Shown: positions 27,980 to 35,995 of the stretch, in pieces
Numbering within the stretch: the stretch's first letter is position 1
How the letters are laid out: each line of letters opens with the position of its first letter
Origin: Roseovarius mucosus
Lineage (GTDB): Bacteria; Pseudomonadota; Alphaproteobacteria; Rhodobacterales; Rhodobacteraceae
Assembly: GCF_002080415.1 (NCBI RefSeq)
Contig: NZ_CP020474.1
Location: 3,361,501 to 3,425,500, forward strand
Direction: 5' to 3'
Length of the DNA stretch: 64,000 bases
The notes under the pieces: generated by a model
Database searches by the model: none
Told to the model about the DNA's origin: nothing
The model's input: the letters and a program-made list of their open reading frames with translations, nothing else
Program-made: the position numbers and the translations under genes

Positions 27980-29635
27980 TCATGAACATTCCACATCGGG
28001 TGTGCGGTTGCGCAATTCGTCGACCAGAACGCGGGTATTCTCTGAATAGTCGATCGGCACATCGACCAGATGGACCCCGCCGCCGTCAAAGGCAGCTTCG
28101 AGTACCGGGAAAAGGTCTTCGACCGCACTTACGCGCGATCCTTTCGCGCCGTAGGCCTCGGCGTAGCGCACGAAATCCGGATTGCCGAAGGTCATGCCGA
28201 AATCGGGAAAACCGTCGACCGACTGTTTCCAGCGGATCATCCCGTAGGCGCTGTCGTTGAGGATCACCACGACAAGGTTCAGCCCAAGCCGCACCGCTGT
28301 TTCCATCTCCTGCGAATTCATCATGAACCCGCCATCGCCACAGACAGCCATCACGCGGCGCTCGGGGTGAAGTATCGCTGCCATCATCGCCGAGGGAAGT
28401 CCCGCCCCCATCGTGGCGAGCGCATTGTCGAGCAAAAGCGTATTGGCCACATGGGTGCGGTAATTGCGGGCGAACCAGATCTTGTACATGCCGTTGTCAA
28501 GGCAGGCGATGCCGTCTTCTGGCATGACCCGGCGGACATCGTGCACAAGACGCTGAGGCGTCACCGGGAAGCGATTTTCTTCAGTGCGATCGTTGAGCCG
28601 GGCCAGAATCCTCTGGCGCAATTGGAGCATTCCCTCGTCGGGTGACACTCTGCCTTCCAGCCGCTCTGCAAGGCCTTTGACAGACGCGCCAATGTCGCCG
28701 ATCACCTCGATATCCGGATGGTAGACCTGTTCGACCGTCGCGGACTCATAGCTGACATGGACAACTCTGGGTCCGCCATCGTTTTTCATCAGGAACGGTG
28801 GCTTTTCGATCGTGTCATGGCCGATGGCGACGATCAGGTCGGCGCGTTCGATAGCCTCGTGAACATAGTCCCCCTCGGAAAGCGCGGCGGTCCCGACATA
28901 GAGGTTTGAGCCGCCATCGACAGCGCCTTTGCCCATCTGCGTGTTGAAGAACGGCAAGCGGGTGCGCGCCATGAAGCCTGACAGCGGCTCGACCAGCGCG
29001 GGCCGGTTGCCGGCCGCGCCGATCATGACCAGTGGCCTTTTGGCGGCAAGGATCATCTTGGCCGCGTTGTCGAGCACGGCGGCACTGGCGACCGGACGGT
29101 CGTAGGCATGGCGCGGAATGACGCTGGCGCCCTCGGCGTTCGCCGCCGCGACGTCCTCCGGCAGTTCGAGATGCACGGGCCCCGGCCGTTCCTCGGCCGC
29201 GACGCGAAACGCGTCACGCACCGCCGCGGGAATGGCGGCGGGGCTCAGGATCTGGCGTGTCATCTTTGTGAGCGGCCTCATCGAGGCGACGATGTCGACG
29301 ATTTGGAACCGGGCCTGCTTGGCGCTCATCACCGGCTTCTGTCCGGTGATGAGGATCATCGGCATGGCACCCAGATGCGCATAGGCCGCGCCGGTCACAA
29401 GGTTCAGGGCACCGGGGCCGAGCGTGGCGAGGCAGACGCCGGGCTTGCCGGTAAGCCGCCCATGCGTCGCCGCCATGAAGGCGGCCGCCTGCTCATGCCG
29501 TGTCAGAACCAGCTCGATGCGAGAGGTGCGCAAGGACTCGACGATGTCGAGGTTTTCCTCGCCGGGCACGCCGAAAATTCGGTCAACCCCTTCGTTCTCC
29601 AGTGCGGCGACAAACAGGTCTGACCCTTTGGGCAT
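27980..29635 (-). CDS. Acetolactate synthase-like ThDP enzyme, large subunit
   Basis: A 551-residue thiamin-diphosphate enzyme of the AlsS/IlvB type. Glu48 (RHEQAAAFM) is the cofactor-activating glutamate, and the ThDP/Mg motif starts at GDGG (Asp434) and ends with LND. No regulatory small subunit (IlvN/IlvH) is encoded nearby, so a catabolic or carboligase role is more likely than branched-chain synthesis. ATG at 29635 has only a weak ribosome-binding site. Promoter A of the shared AraC-type signature lies about 110 nt upstream. Confidence 0.9.
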   Translation of the reverse strand: MPKGSDLFVAALENEGVDRIFGVPGEENLDIVESLRTSRIELVLTRHEQAAAFMAATHGRLTGKPGVCLATLGPGALNLVTGAAYAHLGAMPMILITGQKPVMSAKQARFQIVDIVASMRPLTKMTRQILSPAAIPAAVRDAFRVAAEERPGPVHLELPEDVAAANAEGASVIPRHAYDRPVASAAVLDNAAKMILAAKRPLVMIGAAGNRPALVEPLSGFMARTRLPFFNTQMGKGAVDGGSNLYVGTAALSEGDYVHEAIERADLIVAIGHDTIEKPPFLMKNDGGPRVVHVSYESATVEQVYHPDIEVIGDIGASVKGLAERLEGRVSPDEGMLQLRQRILARLNDRTEENRFPVTPQRLVHDVRRVMPEDGIACLDNGMYKIWFARNYRTHVANTLLLDNALATMGAGLPSAMMAAILHPERRVMAVCGDGGFMMNSQEMETAVRLGLNLVVVILNDSAYGMIRWKQSVDGFPDFGMTFGNPDFVRYAEAYGAKGSRVSAVEDLFPVLEAAFDGGGVHLVDVPIDYSENTRVLVDELRNRTPDVECS

Positions 29636-29745
29636 GATTTCAGTCCATTCGTTAATTGTTTCGACCAAGGTCAGGCCAGATGCTCACGATCTGTGAAGCT
29701 GTCAGGCTTCGACCGATCCATGCAGGTCCTCCACGGCATCCGAAT

Positions 29746-29806
29746 ACTATAGCATGGGACTGCGAAGACCGCAGAGCGCGAGTTGCGGCAATGGTGCCGA
29801 TCTTGC
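29746..29806 (-). promoter_or_regulatory. AraC-type promoter A (acetolactate synthase operon)
   Basis: Reading leftward, GCAAGATCGGCAC (29794-29806) is followed 20 bp later by a second box GCAA (29783-29786) and, 55 nt from the first base, by TATAGT (29746-29751). No good -35 hexamer is visible, as expected for an activator-dependent promoter. It faces the gene at 27980-29635. Confidence 0.75.
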
Positions 29807-29813
29807 CTTGAAT

Positions 29814-30146
29814 CTAAGCCTCACTTTGAAAGATCGGCAGCGACACGGGGCCTTGTGGCGACTCGGCTTCGACATGCATGACGCTGATTTCACCGTCATA
29901 AAGGCCATCGAGAATGCCGACAAACTGCTCATGCGCCGTGCTCGGCTCAAAGTGTTCGACATGATCTGCGTAGCTGCGCCATGCGACGATCAAGGTCGCC
30001 GTGCCCGGCGCCTCGACGCCAAGGCCGACGGTGTGACCGCGATACCCTTGCGCTGTGCGCAAATGCATTGCTGCGTTCTCCATGGCCTTGAAGAACTCTG
30101 CGGCCTTTCCTGGTGCCAGTTGGAAGGTAGCAATTTCTATAACCAT
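29814..30146 (-). CDS. Antibiotic biosynthesis monooxygenase (ABM)-fold protein
   Basis: A 110-residue ferredoxin-like alpha/beta-barrel protein with the ABM pattern: VIEIATFQLAPGKAAEFFKA at the N terminus and an aromatic-rich middle (WRSYADHVEHFEPS). Members are quinol/quinone monooxygenases, heme-degrading enzymes or stress proteins without known activity. AAAGGAAAGC precedes the ATG. It lies 94 bp downstream of the quinone oxidoreductase gene and may share its transcript. Confidence 0.88.
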   Translation of the reverse strand: MVIEIATFQLAPGKAAEFFKAMENAAMHLRTAQGYRGHTVGLGVEAPGTATLIVAWRSYADHVEHFEPSTAHEQFVGILDGLYDGEISVMHVEAESPQGPVSLPIFQSEA

Positions 30147-30240
30147 GACAGCTTTCCTTTAGTTCCCTGATGCGCTCTCGAAAACGGAGCTGCATCTATT
30201 CCCGGTTTTTCTATTGCCGGACATGCGATCAACCGAGGGC

Positions 30241-31224
30241 TCATGGTTGACTGGACGCATTCTCGTCGACGACGGCGATCCCGATTTTGCCGCGTACGCC
30301 ATTGCGCGGGCGCTCCAGCAGGGCGTGGGCGTCGGGGATGCCGGCCAGCGGGTAGACCGCGCCGACATGCGGCTTCAACAATCCTCGGTCAACAAGGGTT
30401 GCAAGCTCGTCCAGCTTCCCCCGGTTCTGACGTGTGAACACAAAATGATAGCTGGCGTTGCACCCCCAGGCCTCGATCAGATTCTGCGGATTGGGAATGT
30501 CGACGATCGAGACGATGCGACCGAGTTGTGCGAGCACGCGCGGGCTGCGTTCAAGCGTGTCGCCCCCGATCGTGTCAAGGACGACGTCCACGCCAACGCC
30601 GCCAGTCTCGCGGTTCACGACGGCCACGTAGTCTTCGGTGCGATAGTCGATCACCACATCGGCACCGAGGCTGCGCACAAAGTCGGCATCATAGCCCGAA
30701 GCGGTCGCTACAACGAACGCGCCAGATGCTTTGGCGGCCTGAACCGCAACATGCCCCACGCCGCCAGCCGCGCCGTGGACAAGGACAGTTTCTCCAAGGC
30801 GCAAGCCCGCCCGCGTGAACAGCGCCTCCCAGACCGTGCCGCCCACGAGGCTGAGGCTGGCTGCCTCAAGATGGGTGAGACCAGCCGGCTTGTGACCAAC
30901 AATCGCCTCGCTCGCGACGTGGTACTCGGCATAGCTGCCGTGACCCCCGAAAATCTGCGGTGTGTACCAGACGGCATCGCCAGGCTTGAATGCCGATACG
31001 CCAGAGCCGACGGCTTCCACGACGCCTGAGACATCGTGACCGGTAATCGCAGGCAATGGCACCAGATCGGGGTAGTCGCCGCGACGCACCTGATAATCGA
31101 GCGGGTTGATAGAGGTTGCATGGACCCGGACCAATACCTCTCCAGCGCCGGCCTTGGGGGTCTCATATTCAGAAAGAGCGAAAGCGTCGGGGCCGCCGAA
31201 TTCAGTGAGGCTCATAGCTCGCAT
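30241..31224 (-). CDS. NADP-dependent quinone oxidoreductase/zinc-independent MDR
   Basis: A 327-residue medium-chain dehydrogenase/reductase: GroES-like N-terminal domain ([16 protein letters not shown]), cofactor-binding [15 protein letters not shown] and a domain closing with [10 protein letters not shown]. Catalytic zinc ligands are absent, as in the quinone oxidoreductase (QOR) branch, which reduces quinones and enones. GGAGAACAATC precedes the ATG. It is 16 bp behind the short ORF at 31240-31566. Confidence 0.92.
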   Translation of the reverse strand: MRAMSLTEFGGPDAFALSEYETPKAGAGEVLVRVHATSINPLDYQVRRGDYPDLVPLPAITGHDVSGVVEAVGSGVSAFKPGDAVWYTPQIFGGHGSYAEYHVASEAIVGHKPAGLTHLEAASLSLVGGTVWEALFTRAGLRLGETVLVHGAAGGVGHVAVQAAKASGAFVVATASGYDADFVRSLGADVVIDYRTEDYVAVVNRETGGVGVDVVLDTIGGDTLERSPRVLAQLGRIVSIVDIPNPQNLIEAWGCNASYHFVFTRQNRGKLDELATLVDRGLLKPHVGAVYPLAGIPDAHALLERPRNGVRGKIGIAVVDENASSQP

Positions 31225-31239
31225 GATTGTTCTCCAGTT

Positions 31240-31566
31240 TCAGATGAATTGATATCGCGCATTTGCGATCTTCTGGTTCAAGGCGTCCGCTTTGAAGGTT
31301 GGTGTGGGGTCGTACTCATGCCCCCGGAAGAGTGCCGAATACTCACTTCGTTTCGGCATTCTGCCGTCTACGCGCTCATTGGCGCACACCGTGGAAAGCA
31401 GGTGACACGTGCTGTTCGATGCGCCGTTCTCAACCAAACTCGGACCCAAGCGTTGCGCACCACTGCGCGGCGTGCAGACGGGTTGATTAACCTTGATCAA
31501 GCCGATGACAACGAACGGCACCTCTATGTCCTGAGGCATGAATGCTAGGTCGTTGGGATAGGGCAT
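31240..31566 (-). CDS. Short ORF of unknown function behind promoter G
   Basis: A 108-codon frame with GAGGGAATAAATC before its ATG, ending 16 bp before the quinone oxidoreductase start. No domain is recognised and the composition is weakly coding, so it may be a remnant rather than a protein. The first residues, PYPNDLAFMP, recall the start of some pyridoxamine-phosphate-oxidase-fold proteins, but nothing else supports that. Position behind a regulon-type promoter is its main support. Confidence 0.4.
   Translation of the reverse strand: MPYPNDLAFMPQDIEVPFVVIGLIKVNQPVCTPRSGAQRLGPSLVENGASNSTCHLLSTVCANERVDGRMPKRSEYSALFRGHEYDPTPTFKADALNQKIANARYQFI
31254..31269. promoter_or_regulatory. Perfect inverted repeat upstream of the quinone oxidoreductase
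   Basis: ATCGC and GCGAT, separated by six bases, 30-45 bp before the oxidoreductase start. It could be a repressor site or chance; it lies inside the doubtful short ORF. Confidence 0.3.
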
Positions 31567-31610
31567 GATTTATTCCCTCAGATTGCACTGGATCCGAACT
31601 GCACTTAGCA

Positions 31611-31671
31611 AAGTTAGCAAATCCATCACTTGCGCGCGGTGCTGAACTTGCTTGGCATGGACCGCTCTTGC
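31611..31671 (-). promoter_or_regulatory. AraC-type promoter G (short ORF and quinone oxidoreductase)
   Basis: Leftward, GCAAGAGCGG (ending at 31671) is followed 20 bp later by GCAAGTTCAG and, exactly 55 nt from the first base, by TAACTT (31611-31616). The second box matches the first better here than at any other copy. The facing ATG is at 31566. Confidence 0.65.
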
Positions 31672-32205
31672 TATCCATTCTGCGTGGAATTGCGGGACCA
31701 AGTGGCAAAAACGGGGATACGGTGCTTTGTTAGCGGACTTGTCTGCGCGGCCAGCCGACCTTTTGGTAAAGAAACCTTTGTTCTCGCAGTGCGAGGCCAA
31801 GGTTCACCGCTCGGCTGCCCTTAGCGTATATTGTGCCTTCGCGTCGCTATCGCGTGGCCCCAACTGCCAGACCGTCCTAGCCACGTCCTCAGGCCTCGCC
31901 CTCTCCCCTCAAACCGCGCACCTCGCCAAGATCGCGTGTGGTGCGAGCATGAATCGTAGGTTTCCACCGTTTATCATCGCCAGCCGGACATTTGGTTCCA
32001 TAAAGACAGGATGCTGACGACCCCCGACCGCAATGGGCCAGACTGCGCGAACCCTTCAATGTGCTCCGGTAGAACTCGTTGCAGGCCTTGCTGCCACGGC
32101 TCCGATTTTGCAGTCAAACGCACGCGGCAGCGGCGATTCACGCCGGGGGCAGAGGTCCGGACAAGGAGCCCCCTTTGCGTTCCGATCGCGCAGAGCGGAA
32201 AGGCC
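31672..32205. other. Spacer between divergent promoters G and C
   Basis: About 530 bp without a supported gene. Short frames run on both strands, but none has a start with a ribosome-binding site and recognisable domain. The stretch separates two promoters of the same signature that point in opposite directions. Confidence 0.5.
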
Positions 32206-32266
32206 GCAAGATCGGCACCTTCGAGGCAGCATCTGCGCCGCGTGGCGGTGGACCGCACGATATCCT
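32206..32266 (+). promoter_or_regulatory. AraC-type promoter C (XapX/MFS operon)
   Basis: GCAAGATCGGCAC (32206-32218), second box GCAG at 32226, and TATCCT (32261-32266) exactly 55 nt from the first base. The XapX ATG follows at 32301. Confidence 0.75.
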
Positions 32267-32300
32267 GCCCTTGACCTGATCCTAAGGGAGGCACCCCCTC

Positions 32301-32552
32301 ATGAGCCAGTTTCAACCGTTCATCGTTTCGCTGGTTGTCGGTCTCGTCATCGGCATGATCTATGGCCTCGTTTCGGTTCGTTCGCCTGCACCACCGATAA
32401 TCGCCTTGCTCGGTCTCTTGGGCATGCTTGCCGGAGAGGCCGGAGTTCAATGGCTCAAGGGCCATGCAAGCGTCGTGCAGTCGGTTCTGCACGCCAAGTC
32501 CTTCGCGCTTCCCGCCCGGGATGACTCTGCGAGGAAATCAGATGCGTCCTGA
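32301..32552 (+). CDS. XapX domain protein (copy 1)
   Basis: An 83-residue inner-membrane protein with two helices: FIVSLVVGLVIGMIYGLVSV and, after RSPAPP, IIALLGLLGMLAGE. The RSPAPPI motif between the helices defines the XapX domain family, whose function is unknown. GGGAGG precedes the ATG. It is the first gene behind promoter C and is followed by an MFS transporter. Two further copies occur at 47.8 kb (broken) and 52.3 kb. Confidence 0.88.
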   Translation: MSQFQPFIVSLVVGLVIGMIYGLVSVRSPAPPIIALLGLLGMLAGEAGVQWLKGHASVVQSVLHAKSFALPARDDSARKSDAS

Positions 32553-32808
32553 AGATCAACGCATCCGGTCCATCGCAGCTCAAAAGGAGGACGGGTTTTC
32601 GATCGCTCGGCAGGTGCCGAAGTGGTCATCGCAAGCCATGGCCCGGCGGCAATCCGTTTCTGGCGCTGCGTCATCCAACACGTCCCGCAACGTTGATGGG
32701 GTGGCGTCGCGCGTCCTGCGTCCGTTCAAACCATGGAAAATCTCATGTCCAAAGCAGATCTGACCGTCTTTGCCAGCGCGGGCCGCTTCCCCCCAACTGG
32801 AAAATTCA

Positions 32809-34398
32809 ATGCTTGAGAAAATGTCGGAGGATACTGGCAGCGCCCGCCCGCTAAGCTACCCGGTCTTTCGGGCGCTCTGGATCGCTACGATTGTCTCTAA
32901 TGTCGGGACCTGGATGCATGATGTGGGTGCCGGATGGCTGATGACCTCGCTGTCGCCCAGCCCGCTGCTGGTCGCATTGGTCCAGACCGCGACGACGCTT
33001 CCGATGTTCCTGCTTGCCCTGCCTGCCGGAGCACTGGCCGACATCGTGGATCGGCGCAAGATGCTGCTGGCAGCACAGGTGCTTGGTCTGCTTGCGGCGA
33101 TGACCCTGGCGATGCTGACGGCGGCTGGGCTTGTCTCTCCTGGCATCCTGCTCGCCGCGACGTTCATGCTAGGCATTGCGGCCGCGCTCAGTGCTCCGGT
33201 ATTTCAGGCGATCGTCCCGGAATTGGTGGACAGGCAGGCCCTACCGGACGCCATCGCGCTGAACAGCCTCGGCGTCAATATCTCGCGCGCGGTGGGCCCG
33301 GCGCTGGGCGGGGCGATCGTTGCCATAGCCGGCATTCCAGCCGTTTTCGCGCTGAACGCGCTTTCCGTGCTGGGCGTGCTTGTTGTGCTGGTCACCTGGA
33401 AGCGCCCTCAGGCCGCCCGCACCCTGCCACCCGAGCATTTCTTCGGTGCCCTGAAAGCCGGTTACCGCTATACGCGCCATTCTCCTGCGCTGCGCCTTGT
33501 CTTGATCCGGGCGATGGGGTTCTTCCTGTTCGGAAGCGCGCTCTGGGCGATGCTGCCGCTCATCGCGCGACGCGGGCTTGGTCTGGATGCAGCCGGGTAT
33601 GGCGTGCTTCTTGGCTGCATGGGTGCCGGGGCGGTCGCCGGTGCGATCCTGCTCAAGCGGGTGCGGACAATAGTGCCCGCCAATCCGGTGTCTGTCGCCG
33701 CGACACTCCTCTTCGCGCTTGCAATGCTGGCGCTCGCGCGGGCCAGCCATGCCTGGGTCGCCGGAGCCGTTCTCTTCCTGGCCGGCCTGGGCTGGATCGG
33801 CATGCTGACGTCGCTGAACGTTGCCGCGCACATGGCCGCGCCGGGATGGGTCAAGGCGCGGGCGCTGGCGGTCTATCTACTGACGTTTCAGGGTGCGATG
33901 ACATGCGGCAGCGTCCTATGGGGAACGCTTGCCACCGGCACCAGCGTTGCCACGGCTCTGGTGATCGCGGGCGTGGGGCAGATCCTGGCCGTTGTCCTGG
34001 CGGTCCGCTGGCGGTTGCCGCAGCATTCGGGCACCGATCTTGCGCCCTCGCACCATTGGGCGGACCCCGTCGTTTCCGTGCAGCCGGGCATGGACCGCGG
34101 TCCGGTCCTGATCGAAATCGAATATCGGGTCGAGCCTTCGCGGCTGGTCGAGTTCGTGTCTGCCCTACGCCGCTTCAAGTCTGTGAGGCATCGCGACGGG
34201 GCAATTCGATGGGATGTCTGGGAAGATGTCGCCGAACCGGGGCGGATCGTCGAGACGTTCGTGGTGGAAAGCTGGGTCGAGCATCAGCGCCAGCACGAGC
34301 GGGTGACCCGGGCCGACCAGTTGGATCAGGACCTCCTGAACGAATACCATTTGGGCGATAAGCCGCCAGTTGTCCGCCACCTGCTGCGGCCACCATGA
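32809..34398 (+). CDS. MFS transporter with C-terminal monooxygenase-like domain
   Basis: A 529-residue protein: residues about 1-410 form an MFS exporter with twelve helices (EntS-like: FRALWIATIVSNVGTWMHD, LPAGALADIVDRRKM). A C-terminal cytosolic extension of about 110 residues reads like an ABM-type fold (VLIEIEYRVEPSRLVEF, SWVEHQRQHERVT). This combination is known in a subgroup of bacterial MFS proteins. ATG at 32809 is chosen as the one next to the first helix; the upstream start at 32770 lacks a ribosome-binding site. Confidence 0.88.
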   Translation: MLEKMSEDTGSARPLSYPVFRALWIATIVSNVGTWMHDVGAGWLMTSLSPSPLLVALVQTATTLPMFLLALPAGALADIVDRRKMLLAAQVLGLLAAMTLAMLTAAGLVSPGILLAATFMLGIAAALSAPVFQAIVPELVDRQALPDAIALNSLGVNISRAVGPALGGAIVAIAGIPAVFALNALSVLGVLVVLVTWKRPQAARTLPPEHFFGALKAGYRYTRHSPALRLVLIRAMGFFLFGSALWAMLPLIARRGLGLDAAGYGVLLGCMGAGAVAGAILLKRVRTIVPANPVSVAATLLFALAMLALARASHAWVAGAVLFLAGLGWIGMLTSLNVAAHMAAPGWVKARALAVYLLTFQGAMTCGSVLWGTLATGTSVATALVIAGVGQILAVVLAVRWRLPQHSGTDLAPSHHWADPVVSVQPGMDRGPVLIEIEYRVEPSRLVEFVSALRRFKSVRHRDGAIRWDVWEDVAEPGRIVETFVVESWVEHQRQHERVTRADQLDQDLLNEYHLGDKPPVVRHLLRPP

Positions 34399-34483
34399 CA
34401 CGCCGCAAGACGCCCAAGGCCTGACGTCCTTCTGTCTGCCCGAACCACCCATCAACTCAAGTTGCACTTCAGAGAGCTTTTCC

Positions 34484-35317
34484 ATGGCATTTGTCACCAC
34501 ATCCGACGGGACGCGCCTTTTCTACAAAGACTGGGGTCCGAAAGATGCCCAACCCGTCATGTTTCACCACGGTTGGCCGCTGAGCGCCGACGATTGGGAC
34601 AACCAGATGCTGTTCTTCCTGTCCCATGGCTACCGCGTCATAGCCCATGACCGCCGCGGACATGGGCGATCCGACCAGACCGACAGCGGCAATGACATGG
34701 ACACCTATGCTGCCGATGTTGCCGAGATCACCTGGGCGCTGGACCTGCACGACGTGATCCATGTCGGGCATTCGACCGGGGGCGGCGAGGTTGCGCGCTA
34801 TGCGGCGCGGGCCGAGCGGGGCCGTGTCGCTGGCGCGGTGCTGATCGCTGCGATCCCGCCGGTGATGGTGCGGTCCGATGCGAATCCGGATGGCGTGCCG
34901 CCAGAGGTCTTCGACGGGTTGCGCGCTGCGCTGTCGGCCAACAGAGCGCAGTTCTTTCTCGATCTGCCAAGCGGCCCATTCTACGGCTTCAACCGGCATG
35001 GCGCGAAGGTCAGTCAGGGTCTGATCGACAACTGGTGGCGGCAGGGCATGTCCGGCGGCGCAAAGGCACATTTCGACTGCATCGCCGCATTCTCCGAGAC
35101 CGATTTCAGCGAGGATATGGAAGCGATCACCGCACCGGTTCTGATCCTGCACGGTGAGGATGACCAGATCGTGCCGATTTCGAATTCGGCCCACAAGGCG
35201 ATCTGGCTGGTCAGGGATGGCACGCTGAAGTCGTACACCGGCCTTTCACACGGGCTTTTTGCCACGCATCCGGATCTCATCAATGCCGATCTTCTTGCCT
35301 TCGCGCGCTCGGCCTGA
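34484..35317 (+). CDS. Alpha/beta hydrolase, chloroperoxidase-like (cytoplasmic copy)
   Basis: A 277-residue hydrolase with nucleophile Ser in GHSTGGGEVARY, acid Asp in LHGEDDQIVPI and His in GLSHGLFATH. HHGWPLSADDWDNQ near the start marks the cofactor-free haloperoxidase/arylesterase group. Its closest relative in the window is the Tat-exported copy at 55653-56621, with the same blocks throughout. AGAGAG precedes the ATG. It is the third gene behind promoter C. Confidence 0.9.
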   Translation: MAFVTTSDGTRLFYKDWGPKDAQPVMFHHGWPLSADDWDNQMLFFLSHGYRVIAHDRRGHGRSDQTDSGNDMDTYAADVAEITWALDLHDVIHVGHSTGGGEVARYAARAERGRVAGAVLIAAIPPVMVRSDANPDGVPPEVFDGLRAALSANRAQFFLDLPSGPFYGFNRHGAKVSQGLIDNWWRQGMSGGAKAHFDCIAAFSETDFSEDMEAITAPVLILHGEDDQIVPISNSAHKAIWLVRDGTLKSYTGLSHGLFATHPDLINADLLAFARSA

Positions 35318-35410
35318 CGTGATGGGGTGTCGCCGGTATGCTGCGTCCATCATGCGCGCATATCACGCGGTGATCTCTGACGTCACAGTTCATCCCGGAA
35401 AGGGAACGCA

Positions 35411-35995
35411 ATGCCCACTGTCTACTACGCCCCGGCTGGCTGCTCTCTGGTACCGCACATCGTGCCGAAATGGATCGGAGCACCCTACAAGGCGGTCAAG
35501 GTCAGGATCGGCTCAGAGGAGCTTCTCGCCATGAATCCCGCCGGCACCGTCCCGACCTTTCGGGAAGACAGCGGCTGGCTATTGACTCGGGCCGGCGCGA
35601 TCCTCGATGATCTAGGGCAAAAGCTATCGGAGGCCGGACTGTCCGGCGGTGATAGTATCCGCGCGAAATGCTGGTCTGCCTTTCTCACTGCGGACCTTCA
35701 CGCCTCATTCTGGCTGATCTTCATGCCCAACCGCCACACAATCAACAAGAGCGATGCAGCCCGGAAGGCAACGGTCGGGGCCGGGGTCAAGCTGGCCTCT
35801 CAGCCTCTCGGAATTCCGAACCGCCATCTCGGCGGACGATCGGTGATTGATGCCTATGCTTTCCAGATGATCCGCTTCGGGGCGAAAATTCTGCAAGGCG
35901 GGCTTCAGAACTTTTCCGATGTGCAGAGGCTGCGTGACAGGATCGCCGCAGGACCCGCCGTCCAAAAGATCATTGCGCGGGAGGGCAGGGCGTGA
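35411..35995 (+). CDS. Glutathione S-transferase family protein
   Basis: A 194-residue protein with a thioredoxin-like N-terminal domain (YYAPAGCSLVPHIVPKW) ending in NPAGTVPTF, and a helical C-terminal half, overall slightly shorter than usual (about 200-210 residues). The beta-class-like N terminus has Cys12 near the expected active-site position. AAAGGGAACGCA precedes the ATG. It overlaps the next gene by 4 bp, so conjugation and ring cleavage may be linked. Confidence 0.8.
   Translation: MPTVYYAPAGCSLVPHIVPKWIGAPYKAVKVRIGSEELLAMNPAGTVPTFREDSGWLLTRAGAILDDLGQKLSEAGLSGGDSIRAKCWSAFLTADLHASFWLIFMPNRHTINKSDAARKATVGAGVKLASQPLGIPNRHLGGRSVIDAYAFQMIRFGAKILQGGLQNFSDVQRLRDRIAAGPAVQKIIAREGRA

Noticed and set aside
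35164..35182. GTGCCGATTTCGA, partial match to the box.
   Set aside because: It is in the middle of the hydrolase gene (DQIVPIS codons) with only 10 of 13 matching bases and no -10 at the right distance.
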